NCBI GenBank assembly: GCA_031254155.1
Contig: JAIRVA010000360.1
Span: 1-15,212 of the forward strand
DNA length: 15,212 bases
Direction of reading: 5' to 3'
Source of the DNA: Propionibacteriaceae bacterium
GTDB lineage: Bacteria > Actinomycetota > Actinomycetes > Propionibacteriales > Propionibacteriaceae
This document shows positions 6,028 through 12,050 of this stretch, one piece after another (positions within the stretch are counted from its first letter, which is position 1; every line of letters begins with the position of its first letter). The translations under genes were made by a program, and so were the position numbers. Below the pieces are notes generated by a model that worked only from the letters and a program-made list of their open reading frames with translations, did no database searches and was not told where the DNA came from.

Positions 6028-6951
6028 ATGCCCAACCATTTTCGTGCATCAATTGCCATCGTCACCGTATGTGCGACCGTCTTCCTGGGAGCGTGTACTA
6101 CCAACACCCCAGACGGGTCTGAGTCACCTGCGATGACAACTCCGGCGGCGACAGCCAGCCCCACACCGACACCGAAGGCAAAACCCACACCTACGCCGCG
6201 ACCGCTGCCGGACCTGACCGGCCAGACCGTGTTCGGCGCGGAAGTAGACCTGGCGGACCTTGGCTTCACAGCATACAGCTACCGCGACATCACCGGCCAG
6301 AACCGGGAGATGACCGACGCCGCCAAACGCGACTGGGAAGTCTGCGGACAAGAACCATCCATGGGTGCCCCGGTAACCCCGGATGACAAGGTAGTCCTCA
6401 TCGTTGCGAAAGCCGGCGAGAACTGTGGCAAGCCGTCTCGGGACAACTCGGCTGCCGCACAAGTCACCCTGGGCGCAGGCGAATTCAGTGTCATGGGCAC
6501 AGGCGGCAACGTCACACCCGGACGCTACGTGATCACGCCCGGGGCAGGAGAATCGGGAAACCTGTTCGTCCGAGACAGCAGTGGCGACTCGTTCGTCAAC
6601 GAAATTCTCGGAGGTAACCACGGCGTCCCTTCCGTAACCGTCGACCTAGACGAGTCCGACACGATCGAGATCCGCAGCATGACGACCGTAACTTTCACCC
6701 CAGTTGAAACAACCGTTTCAACGACTCTGACAACTGGGTATTGGATCGTCGGCCTGGACATTCCCGCCGGCCGGTACACTGCCACGCCCGCCGAAGGCCA
6801 GTCCGGCAACTTCTTCGTCCGAGGCACCGACGGATACTCCACCGTCAACGAAATACTCGGCGGCAGTCACGGCGTACCCAACATAACCGTCAACCTGACA
6901 GACGGCCAGGAGATCGAAATCAGGGGCATCAGTTCAGTCTCATTTACCTGA
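6028..6951 (+). CDS. Lipoprotein with PASTA-like domain and two C-terminal beta repeats
   Basis: This 307-residue protein has a signal peptide ending in the lipobox L20-G21-A22-C23, so it should be lipid-anchored outside the membrane. A Pro/Thr-rich linker (about 24-60) leads to a PASTA-like domain (about 61-135: LPDLTGQTVFGAEVDLADLGF...VVLIVAKAG) with a cysteine at about residue 107 and another at about 133 that could pair. Two homologous repeats follow (about 150-218 and 234-307), each with a PGRY or AGRY turn and FVR...VNEILGG-x-HGVP. The same repeat type ends the DUF2510 protein at 1642-2487. A ligand or structural role at the cell surface is inferred; no catalytic residues are visible. 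It is flanked by an XRE regulator and hicAB, with no operon partner. Confidence 0.9.
   Translation: MPNHFRASIAIVTVCATVFLGACTTNTPDGSESPAMTTPAATASPTPTPKAKPTPTPRPLPDLTGQTVFGAEVDLADLGFTAYSYRDITGQNREMTDAAKRDWEVCGQEPSMGAPVTPDDKVVLIVAKAGENCGKPSRDNSAAAQVTLGAGEFSVMGTGGNVTPGRYVITPGAGESGNLFVRDSSGDSFVNEILGGNHGVPSVTVDLDESDTIEIRSMTTVTFTPVETTVSTTLTTGYWIVGLDIPAGRYTATPAEGQSGNFFVRGTDGYSTVNEILGGSHGVPNITVNLTDGQEIEIRGISSVSFT
6500..6951 (+). repeat. Internal tandem duplication within the lipoprotein gene
   Basis: Matching segments lie 249 bases (83 codons) apart; TTCGTCC at 6565 recurs at 6814, followed in both copies by codons for V-N-E-I-L-G-G-x-H-G-V-P. DNA identity is visibly high around this core and lower outside it. 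Confidence 0.8.
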
Positions 6952-7264
6952 AGCTGAGGAACCTGCCCCATTTCGGATCGTTCATGAGCCGGAGCGCCAG
7001 GCTGACCTGGAATGCGGCTCCAGCCAACCTCCACGCGGTAAAATAACTTGTCAGGACGTCCAGGCTCACAGAGCGTCAGGGTTCCGCTAGATCTTGAATA
7101 GGGTGCGTTCAGGGTGCAACTTTCAGATAAATCCACGTCCTAACTTGTGAAAGCCGTGGGATCGAGAGGTTCGACTCGTTCACCATGCTGGCGGCGGGGC
7201 CACTGGCGATCACACACGGAACGAGAGTCCGAGAACCTCGATAGACATATTTAGGCATCTCCAC
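6952..7264. other. Intergenic stretch between lipoprotein and second hicAB, no gene seen
   Basis: No ORF with a usable start and coding character is present. An imperfect hairpin at 6991-7021 (outer GGAGC/GCTCC, inner CCAGG-CTGA-CCTGG) could end the lipoprotein transcript, but has no T run. Short repeated words such as TAACTTGT occur twice, near 7046 and 7141. The region could hold decayed sequence. Confidence 0.45.
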
Positions 7265-7298
7265 TTGCCTTAACAAGGCAGGCCCACTAGACTATAAT
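7265..7298 (+). promoter_or_regulatory. Overlapping promoters and inverted repeat upstream of the second hicA
   Basis: Two promoters offset by about five bases are readable, both with 17-base spacers. TTGCCT (7265-7270) with TAGACT (7288-7293) places +1 on the GTG at 7300. TTAACA (7270-7275) with the perfect consensus TATAAT (7293-7298) would start inside the coding region at about 7305. TGCCTT-AAC-AAGGCA (7266-7280) is an inverted repeat over the -35 area, a likely HicB operator. Confidence 0.7.
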
Positions 7299-7299
7299 T

Positions 7300-7488
7300 G
7301 TGAAACGGCGTGATCTCCTCAAACACATCGCTGACATTGCGAAAGCTCAACACGCTGAGGCGGTCTGGAAAGAGGGCGGATCGCACACCAAGATCACCAT
7401 CGGCGCCCGCACCACGATGATCCCGCGCCACAACGAGATCAAGGAACCCCTCGCCCGCCAGATCCTCCGCGACCTCACCGAAGACTGA
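7300..7488 (+). CDS. hicA: HicA mRNA interferase toxin (second hicAB pair)
   Basis: This 62-residue protein is a typical HicA. It opens KRRDLLKHI, carries the catalytic-histidine motif GGSHTKI (H29), the T-M-I-P-R-H turn (H44) and the final LARQILRDL helix. HicA binds and cuts mRNA, stopping translation. The start is GTG 7300, since family members begin with a Lys-Arg-rich turn just here. No Shine-Dalgarno is present; the TAGACT promoter would give a leaderless message. Compared with the first pair this copy keeps all the expected residues. Confidence 0.92.
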   Translation: MKRRDLLKHIADIAKAQHAEAVWKEGGSHTKITIGARTTMIPRHNEIKEPLARQILRDLTED

Positions 7489-7501
7489 AGGAAGGAACAC
7501 C

Positions 7502-7876
7502 ATGGAACTCAACGCCACCTGCCAACGCTACGACGGATGGTGGATCGTCGCCGTCCCTGCCGTCCGCGGGCTTCACACCCAAGTCCGTCGCCTCGACCAA
7601 GTCGAACCCATGATCAAAGACGCCGCGGCGCTCCTCCTCGACCGCCCCGAGTCAGATTTCACCGTCACCGTTAGCCCCCAACTCGACGAGAGCACCACGG
7701 CCGCCGTCGCAGAAGTCACCCGCGCCCGCGAGCAACTCCGCACCAGCGAAGACACCGCTGCCCGGGCCAACCGTACCGCCGCCACCCGCCTCGCAGCCCA
7801 GGGCCTCACTATCCGCGACATCGGCGCCATCCTCGGCGTCTCCCACCAACGCGCCCACCAACTCATCTCAGCCTGA
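7502..7876 (+). CDS. hicB: HicB antitoxin with C-terminal helix-turn-helix (second hicAB pair)
   Basis: This 124-residue protein starts at ATG 7502 with AGGAAGGA five bases upstream, 13 bases after hicA. The N-terminal part (CQRYDGWWIVAVPAVRGLHTQVRRLDQVEPMIKDAAALLL) shows the HicB pattern. A charged helix (about 76-102) and a helix-turn-helix (TIRDIGAILGVSHQRAHQL) follow. It should block HicA and repress the promoter with the inverted repeat at 7266-7280. The last 20 residues are nearly the same as in the first HicB, so DNA recognition could be shared. Confidence 0.9.
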   Translation: MELNATCQRYDGWWIVAVPAVRGLHTQVRRLDQVEPMIKDAAALLLDRPESDFTVTVSPQLDESTTAAVAEVTRAREQLRTSEDTAARANRTAATRLAAQGLTIRDIGAILGVSHQRAHQLISA

Positions 7877-8003
7877 CCCGAACACTGTTCACGACCGCCT
7901 CCGAATGGGTCATGTGACACTCATCATCACCTCAATCATCGCACCATCAGAAACGGTGGGAAGCGGTGGTTTGTCATTATGTGGTCTGACTAGGTATTTT
8001 ATG

Positions 8004-8077
8004 TACCCCCACTGGGACTCGAACCCAGGACACGCGGATTAAGAGTCCGCTGCTCTAACCAACTGAGCTATGGAGGC
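8004..8077 (-). tRNA. tRNA-Lys (anticodon CTT)
   Basis: The minus strand folds as a 74-base tRNA. D arm AGCTCAGTTGGTTAGAGC, anticodon stem GCGGA/TCCGC with loop CTCTTAA (anticodon CTT at plus 8041-8043), and T arm with GGTTCGAGTCC are all in place. The acceptor stem has two G-U pairs (GCCTCCA with TGGGGGT), the discriminator is A, and CCA is not encoded. It lies at the right edge of the accessory block, its 3' end pointing toward it, the usual orientation for tRNA-anchored islands. Confidence 0.96.
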
Positions 8078-8088
8078 TTGCCCGGAAT

Positions 8089-8117
8089 ACTTTAGCGTAC
8101 TGCGTGGCTTGGGTAAA
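8089..8117 (-). promoter_or_regulatory. Promoter of tRNA-Lys
   Basis: On the minus strand TTTACC (8112-8117) and TAAAGT (8089-8094) are 17 bases apart. The -10 ends 11 bases before the mature tRNA, leaving a short 5' leader of about five bases. Confidence 0.6.
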
Positions 8118-8156
8118 AATCCGGGTCCGGAGGCGTCGATCTCACCGCCACCTGAC

Positions 8157-8189
8157 TACAATGACAGCGTTGGCCAACGTTGGCCGACG
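8157..8189 (+). promoter_or_regulatory. -10 element and two overlapping palindromes upstream of the methyltransferase
   Basis: TACAAT at 8157-8162 (five of six to consensus) predicts +1 near 8169. Two near-identical palindromes follow: CGTTGGCCAACG (8168-8179, perfect) and CGTTGGCCGACG (8178-8189, one mismatch), 10 bases apart. They would place two repressor dimers on one DNA face. No known regulator is assigned. Confidence 0.6.
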
Positions 8190-8207
8190 CCTCCGGAAAG
8201 GAGAGAC

Positions 8208-8786
8208 ATGGCCGTCCAAGGGTGGCTCGTCCTCGTGGCCTTCGCCTCGCTCATCGGCTTGGTGCTGGGCCGGGTGGTGATACTTAGGCGACACGGCATC
8301 GCGGCGTTTCTCTTCGGGGCGACGCACAAGTCGGATGCGCTCCTTGTACCCTGCCTTCTCGCCGTCGCGTACGCCGTGGCCGCGCCCAGCGTCGGCTGGC
8401 CGGTCTGGCGACCACTGGTGGCACCGTTCTGGGCGACCGGCGTCCCCGGCTGGGTGGGCGTCGTCGGCTGTCTCACCGCGGTGGCGGGGCTCGCCTGGAC
8501 CCTCACATCGTTCGGTGACGCCTTTCGCGTGGGCATCGACGACCACCGTCCCGGCGGCCTGGTGACAACCGGGGCCTTCGCGGTGAGCCGCAACCCGGTC
8601 TACGTTTGCTTCCTGCTGTTCCTGACCGGGCTGTTCCTGGTGGCGCACAACCTGGTGACGGTGGTCGCGCTCACCGCGTACCTCGCCGTCGTCCACCGCC
8701 AGATCCTCCGTGAGGAACATTTTCTTGCCAGCCACTACGGCGAGGCTTTCGCGGCCTACCAGCAGCGGGTTCGGCGCTACCTCTGA
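8208..8786 (+). CDS. Isoprenylcysteine carboxyl methyltransferase-family membrane protein
   Basis: This 192-residue protein has several hydrophobic spans and the ICMT/PEMT-family C-terminal signature. GLVTTGAFAVSRNPVYVCFLLFLTG begins at about residue 120. The ending EEHFLASHYGEAFAAYQQRVRRYL matches the usual E-E-x-x-L...Y-G-x-x-Y...R-V-R-R-Y pattern. The family uses S-adenosylmethionine at the membrane face; bacterial substrates are mostly unknown. ATG 8208 is supported by GGAAAGGAG five to seven bases upstream. It is a single gene between tRNA-Lys and a convergent tetR, with tandem palindromes upstream. Confidence 0.88.
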   Translation: MAVQGWLVLVAFASLIGLVLGRVVILRRHGIAAFLFGATHKSDALLVPCLLAVAYAVAAPSVGWPVWRPLVAPFWATGVPGWVGVVGCLTAVAGLAWTLTSFGDAFRVGIDDHRPGGLVTTGAFAVSRNPVYVCFLLFLTGLFLVAHNLVTVVALTAYLAVVHRQILREEHFLASHYGEAFAAYQQRVRRYL

Positions 8787-8830
8787 GGCATCCACCCGGC
8801 GGCTGCCGATCGTGGAGCTGCTGGGGGGGG

Positions 8831-9559
8831 TTACCGCAACAACTGTTCACTGATCCGGCTCACCGCGCTAGCGATGTCGGCCTCCGTGGGCAGGATACGG
8901 GCCAGGATGCTGCCCAGCGACGTGAGGGCCGCGATCGCCAGCGCGGTGTCGCGATCGGCCGGCGTGGGGTCACCCGCGGCCCCCGTCCGCCACCGGTGGA
9001 CCTCGGCGGTCGCTTGGTCGAGCGAGGTCAACGCGTACGGCGCGATCGCGTCCCGCTGGCCGGGGTGGCGGAGCGCGTACAGGTAGGCCTCAAGGGAGAG
9101 CATGATGTCGGCGAGGTCGCCCGTCGACGCCAGCCGGAGCGCCTCTGGGCCGAGCTCGCAGGTTTCGGCTTGCGCGTCGTCGATGACGGCCAGGAACAGG
9201 GCTTCCTTGGACTCGAAGTGCGCGTAGAGGGCGCCCTTCGTGTAGCCGGCGGCGGCGGCCAGATCAGCCACGGAGGCCGCCTCGTACCCCTTCTCCGCGA
9301 ACACCTTTCGGGCACCGGTGATGAGACCGGCGCGCGTCTCGTCGGCCTTGCTGGCGCGCCGGCCCCGGACATCGAGTCCGCGGGCCAGGTCGCGGGAGGC
9401 GTCGTTCAGTTCCTCCGCGATCTCGCGGGTGACGTCGGCGCTGACCCCCGCGATGCCCTGGGTGAGGGTACGGCTGAGGTTGGAGAGGGCGTCCTTGACC
9501 GCCCGGGAGGCCGCACGGAGGTCGTCGCCCGGGGCTGGTACGGGAGCGGATTGTGGCAC
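8831..9559 (-). CDS. TetR-family repressor with N-terminal helical extension
   Basis: Of 242 residues, 76-122 form a TetR DNA-binding domain (ARKVFAEKGYEAASVADL, then AAAAGYTKGALYAHFESKE). About 120 residues of ligand-binding domain follow. Before the domain there is an extension of about 70 residues, predicted helical and charged (AVKDALSNLSRTLTQGIAG...REIAEELNDASRDLARGL), which typical TetR proteins lack. The start is GTG 9559, since TATGAT ends six bases upstream and a palindrome overlaps it. It faces the divergent peroxiredoxin gene and is probably self-repressed; it may also control the peroxiredoxin or ABC genes. The ligand is unknown. Confidence 0.9.
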   Translation of the reverse strand: MPQSAPVPAPGDDLRAASRAVKDALSNLSRTLTQGIAGVSADVTREIAEELNDASRDLARGLDVRGRRASKADETRAGLITGARKVFAEKGYEAASVADLAAAAGYTKGALYAHFESKEALFLAVIDDAQAETCELGPEALRLASTGDLADIMLSLEAYLYALRHPGQRDAIAPYALTSLDQATAEVHRWRTGAAGDPTPADRDTALAIAALTSLGSILARILPTEADIASAVSRISEQLLR

Positions 9560-9565
9560 AAGGGC

Positions 9566-9583
9566 ATCATACCACTCGGTATG
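9566..9583 (-). promoter_or_regulatory. tetR promoter -10 and operator palindrome
   Basis: TATGAT on the minus strand (9566-9571) ends six bases before GTG 9559, giving a leaderless start. The perfect inverted repeat CATACC-ACTC-GGTATG (9568-9583) overlaps it. ATACC...GGTAT arms are typical of TetR operators, so self-repression is likely. Confidence 0.72.
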
Positions 9584-9593
9584 CGAACAGGAC

Positions 9594-9614
9594 CCTGGTT
9601 GGCGACCGACCAGG
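9594..9614. promoter_or_regulatory. 21-base near-palindrome between tetR and the peroxiredoxin gene
   Basis: CCTGGTTGG (9594-9602) and CCGACCAGG (9606-9614) are inverted copies with one mismatch around CGA. It lies in the divergent intergenic region, so it could be an operator serving the peroxiredoxin gene. No clear -35/-10 pair for that gene was found. Confidence 0.5.
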
Positions 9615-9684
9615 TGTCAATATCGTGATACAGTTCTCGGACGGGGTAACGAGTTTCACATATCAAACAAGGAGTATTTCTATC

Positions 9685-10359
9685 ATGGACGAGACCTACA
9701 ACAAGATGCCACTCATCGGCGAACCCGCCCCGGCCTTCGACGCCGTGACCACCCAGGGCCCCATCCACTTCCCCTCCGACTACACGGGTAAATGGGTCAT
9801 CCTCTTCTCACACCCCGCCGATTTCACCCCCGTCTGCACGACGGAGTTCATGACGTTCACCTCGATGCTCGAGGACTTCCGGGCGCTCAACACGGAGTTG
9901 GTCGGCATCTCTGTCGACTCGCTCTACGCCCACATCGCCTGGCTGCGCAAGATCCAGGACCTCGAGTGGAACGGCCTGAAGGACATCAACGTGACGTTCC
10001 CCCTGATCGAGGACATCCGGATGGAAGTGGCGAAGAAGTACGGCATGATGCAGCCGGGCGCCTCGACCACCCAGGCCGTCCGCGCGGTCTTCATCATCGA
10101 CCCCGTCGCGACCATCCGCGCGATCATGTACTACCCGCTCACCACCGGCCGCAACATGGACGAGATCAAGCGCGTCGTCAGCGCGCTCCAGAAGGCGGAC
10201 AGCGACGCCTGCGCGACCCCGGCGAACTGGCGGCCCGGTGACGACGTCCTCATCCCCACGGCCGGCTCGTGCGGCATCGCCAAGGAGCGCGTCGAAAGTG
10301 CCGATCCGAACATGTATTGCCTGGATTGGTTCCTGTGCTTCCGAAAGGAAACCAAGTAG
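9685..10359 (+). CDS. Peroxiredoxin, archaeal/Prx6-type AhpC-TSA family
   Basis: This 224-residue thiol peroxidase reduces hydrogen peroxide or organic peroxides in the cytosol. The peroxidatic cysteine is C51 in PADFTPVC, with the family threonine three residues before it. The protein is longer than AhpC and matches the Prx6-like archaeal group. Near its C-terminus C212 and C218 (CLDWFLC, six apart) repeat the cysteine spacing of the archaeal thioredoxin-dependent enzymes, suggesting a resolving-cysteine mechanism. Start ATG 9685 has AAGGAG ten bases upstream; an in-frame extension to 9553 crosses the tetR promoter and is rejected. It diverges from tetR, so redox-linked or shared control is possible. 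Confidence 0.94.
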   Translation: MDETYNKMPLIGEPAPAFDAVTTQGPIHFPSDYTGKWVILFSHPADFTPVCTTEFMTFTSMLEDFRALNTELVGISVDSLYAHIAWLRKIQDLEWNGLKDINVTFPLIEDIRMEVAKKYGMMQPGASTTQAVRAVFIIDPVATIRAIMYYPLTTGRNMDEIKRVVSALQKADSDACATPANWRPGDDVLIPTAGSCGIAKERVESADPNMYCLDWFLCFRKETK

Positions 10360-10407
10360 CCGCCAGGGACAACTAACCTCGCGGTACCCGGACTGACAGT
10401 TTAGAAT

Positions 10408-10464
10408 ACCGATTGGTTTGCATAAGTAGAGACCGATCGGTACGGTAGTGACATACCGTACGGA
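10408..10464 (+). promoter_or_regulatory. Array of three evenly spaced palindromes upstream of the ABC operon
   Basis: Three related sites occur: ACCGATTGGT (10408-10417, imperfect), ACCGATCGGT (10432-10441, perfect) and ACCGTACGGA (10455-10464, perfect over its inner eight bases). Their centres are 24 and 23 bases apart, about two helical turns. Two are preceded by AT or CAT, making ATACC half-sites like the tetR operator. No convincing -10/-35 pair was fixed among them. Confidence 0.6.
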
Positions 10465-10492
10465 ATCCCCGCACGGTCACTAAGGAGACTGT

Positions 10493-11251
10493 ATGTCCGA
10501 CGTACTCATCGTCGAGGGGCTGTCCAAACGCTACGGTCGCGCGCCCGGCGGCGTGTTGGCCAACGATTCGATTGACCTCACCATCGCCCTGCACCAGATC
10601 GTCTGTCTGCTCGGCCACAACGGGGCTGGCAAGTCCACCCTGGTCAACCAGGTCGTCGGCCTGACGCTGCCCACCGCGGGGACGATCACTCTCGCCGGGA
10701 TTGACGCGGTCGCCCGGCCCGCCGAGGCGCGGGCGCTGGCATCCGTCCAGGCCCAGGCGAACGTACCGATCACCGGGCTCACCCTACGGAGTGCCATCGA
10801 GTTGGTCGGCCGGATCCGGGGGCTCCGCGCCGCCGAGGCCCGGCGCCGCGCCGCGTACCTCATCGCGGCCCTCGACCTCGGCGAATGGGCGAACCGGACC
10901 GCTGAAAAGGTCTCCGGTGGCATCGCCCGCCTGACCGCCTTCGCCATGGCCGTGGTGGCGCCGGGCCGCTTGGTCGTGCTCGACGAACCCACCAACGATG
11001 TCGACCCCGTCCGCCGCCGCCTGTTGTGGCACGAGATGCGGGTCATCGCCGACGCCGGCGCCGGCGTGCTCCTCGTGACCCACAACCTCCACGAGGCCGA
11101 GGCGGTTGTCGACGACGTCGTCCTGCTCGACGAGGGCCGGGTGCGCGCCCACGGCACACCGGCCGAACTGGTCGCGGCTCATCCGGGCGACACCCTGGAA
11201 GACGTGTACATCGCCCTGCTCGGACACCAAGCCGCGGCGGTGGCGGCATGA
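10493..11251 (+). CDS. ABC transporter ATP-binding protein
   Basis: This 252-residue ATPase powers the adjacent permease. Walker A is GHNGAGKST (41-49), the signature is VSGGI at about 139-143 (variant of LSGGQ), Walker B is LVVLDEP (about 160-166), the D-loop NDVDPVRR follows, and the switch histidine is in VTHN at about 195-198. The arrangement fits the ABC-2 exporter group (drug, polysaccharide or lantibiotic export). ATG 10493 has TAAGGAG five bases upstream. The stop overlaps the permease ATG by four bases, so the two are co-translated. The substrate is unknown. Confidence 0.95.
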   Translation: MSDVLIVEGLSKRYGRAPGGVLANDSIDLTIALHQIVCLLGHNGAGKSTLVNQVVGLTLPTAGTITLAGIDAVARPAEARALASVQAQANVPITGLTLRSAIELVGRIRGLRAAEARRRAAYLIAALDLGEWANRTAEKVSGGIARLTAFAMAVVAPGRLVVLDEPTNDVDPVRRRLLWHEMRVIADAGAGVLLVTHNLHEAEAVVDDVVLLDEGRVRAHGTPAELVAAHPGDTLEDVYIALLGHQAAAVAA

Positions 11252-12027
11252 CCAGCGCAGTCACCCTCCCCGTCACCTCGGCCCGCGGCGTGGTCCCCGC
11301 GTTCCGCCAGTTCGGCCTGCTCATGGAGTGGCAGTTCCGCCGGAGTGCCATGATGATGCCGCTCCTTGTCATCATCCAGATCCTGCTCGCGACGACGACC
11401 GTGTTCGGGTACGGGTTGCTGATCGGGACGCCGACACCACTCGCGGCGGCGTACCTCGCCACCGGCGCGTCGACCGTCACGCTCATCATGGTCGGCCTCG
11501 TCCTGACCCCCCAGCAGGTGTCACTCGCCAAGACCGAGGGCTCGTTGGCGTGGCTGCGGACTCTGCCCGTCCCCCGCCTGGTCTTTCTCGCGGCTGATCT
11601 CACGATGTACACCCTCGTCGCGCTCCCCGGCACAGTCTTGGGGGTCCTGGTGGGGGCCTGGCGGTTCGGGATCACGCTGTCCGTCTCCCCCTGGATCCTC
11701 TTCGCCGCGCCACTGGTGTCCTTCATTGCGGCGGCCGTCGGCTACTCGTCGGCCCTGCTGCTCCCGCCCCAGGTGGCCCAGATGCTCAGCCAGGTCCTGG
11801 TGTTCGTGATCCTGTTGTTCTCGCCCATCTCCTTCCCCGCCGACCGGATGCCCACCTGGCTGGAGAGTGTCCACCACTGGCTCCCGATCGAACCGCTGGC
11901 GGAGTTGATGCGCGCCACCTTGCTGTCGGACCAGTTCACGATGCCGACCCGGTCGGCCATCGTCCTCGGAGGGTGGACCCTCGCCGCTGTCGCCGGGGCC
12001 GGCGCCGTGTTGCGGCAACGGACGTAG
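11248..12027 (+). CDS. ABC-2 type transporter permease
   Basis: This 259-residue integral membrane protein has about six hydrophobic spans (for example PLLVIIQILLATTTVFGYGLL, LAAAYLATGASTVTLIMVGLV, and the pair ending in MLSQVLVFVILLFSPISF). The conserved ABC-2 stretch before the last span reads PADRMPTWLESVHHWLPIEPLAELMR. It forms the membrane channel with the ATPase encoded just upstream. ATG 11248 overlaps the ATPase stop (ATGA). It ends eight bases before the convergent nucleotidase gene. The substrate cannot be told. Confidence 0.93.
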   Translation: MTSAVTLPVTSARGVVPAFRQFGLLMEWQFRRSAMMMPLLVIIQILLATTTVFGYGLLIGTPTPLAAAYLATGASTVTLIMVGLVLTPQQVSLAKTEGSLAWLRTLPVPRLVFLAADLTMYTLVALPGTVLGVLVGAWRFGITLSVSPWILFAAPLVSFIAAAVGYSSALLLPPQVAQMLSQVLVFVILLFSPISFPADRMPTWLESVHHWLPIEPLAELMRATLLSDQFTMPTRSAIVLGGWTLAAVAGAGAVLRQRT

Positions 12028-12033
12028 ACGGCC

Positions 12034-12050
12034 CGTCAGCGGGTCTGACG
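12034..12050. terminator. Short stem-loop between convergent genes
   Basis: CGTCAG (12034-12039) pairs with CTGACG (12045-12050) around CGGGT, overlapping the nucleotidase stop and just past the permease stop. With a 6-base stem and no T run it is a weak terminator candidate for both genes. Confidence 0.35.

Noticed and set aside
7150..7190. tRNA-like T-arm words (AGGTTCGACTC...TTCACCA) as an attachment-site remnant
   Set aside because: The T-stem does not pair beyond one base, no other arms are present, and the match to the tRNA-Lys 3' end is limited to the universal GGTTCGA.
8823..8830. Run of eight G as a second phase-variable tract
   Set aside because: It lies between the convergent methyltransferase and tetR stops, outside both reading frames, so slippage would not alter a protein.
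9615..9620. Perfect TTGACA on the minus strand as the tetR -35
   Set aside because: It is 43 bases from the tetR -10 and has no -10 at 16-18 bases, so it is not usable for that gene.
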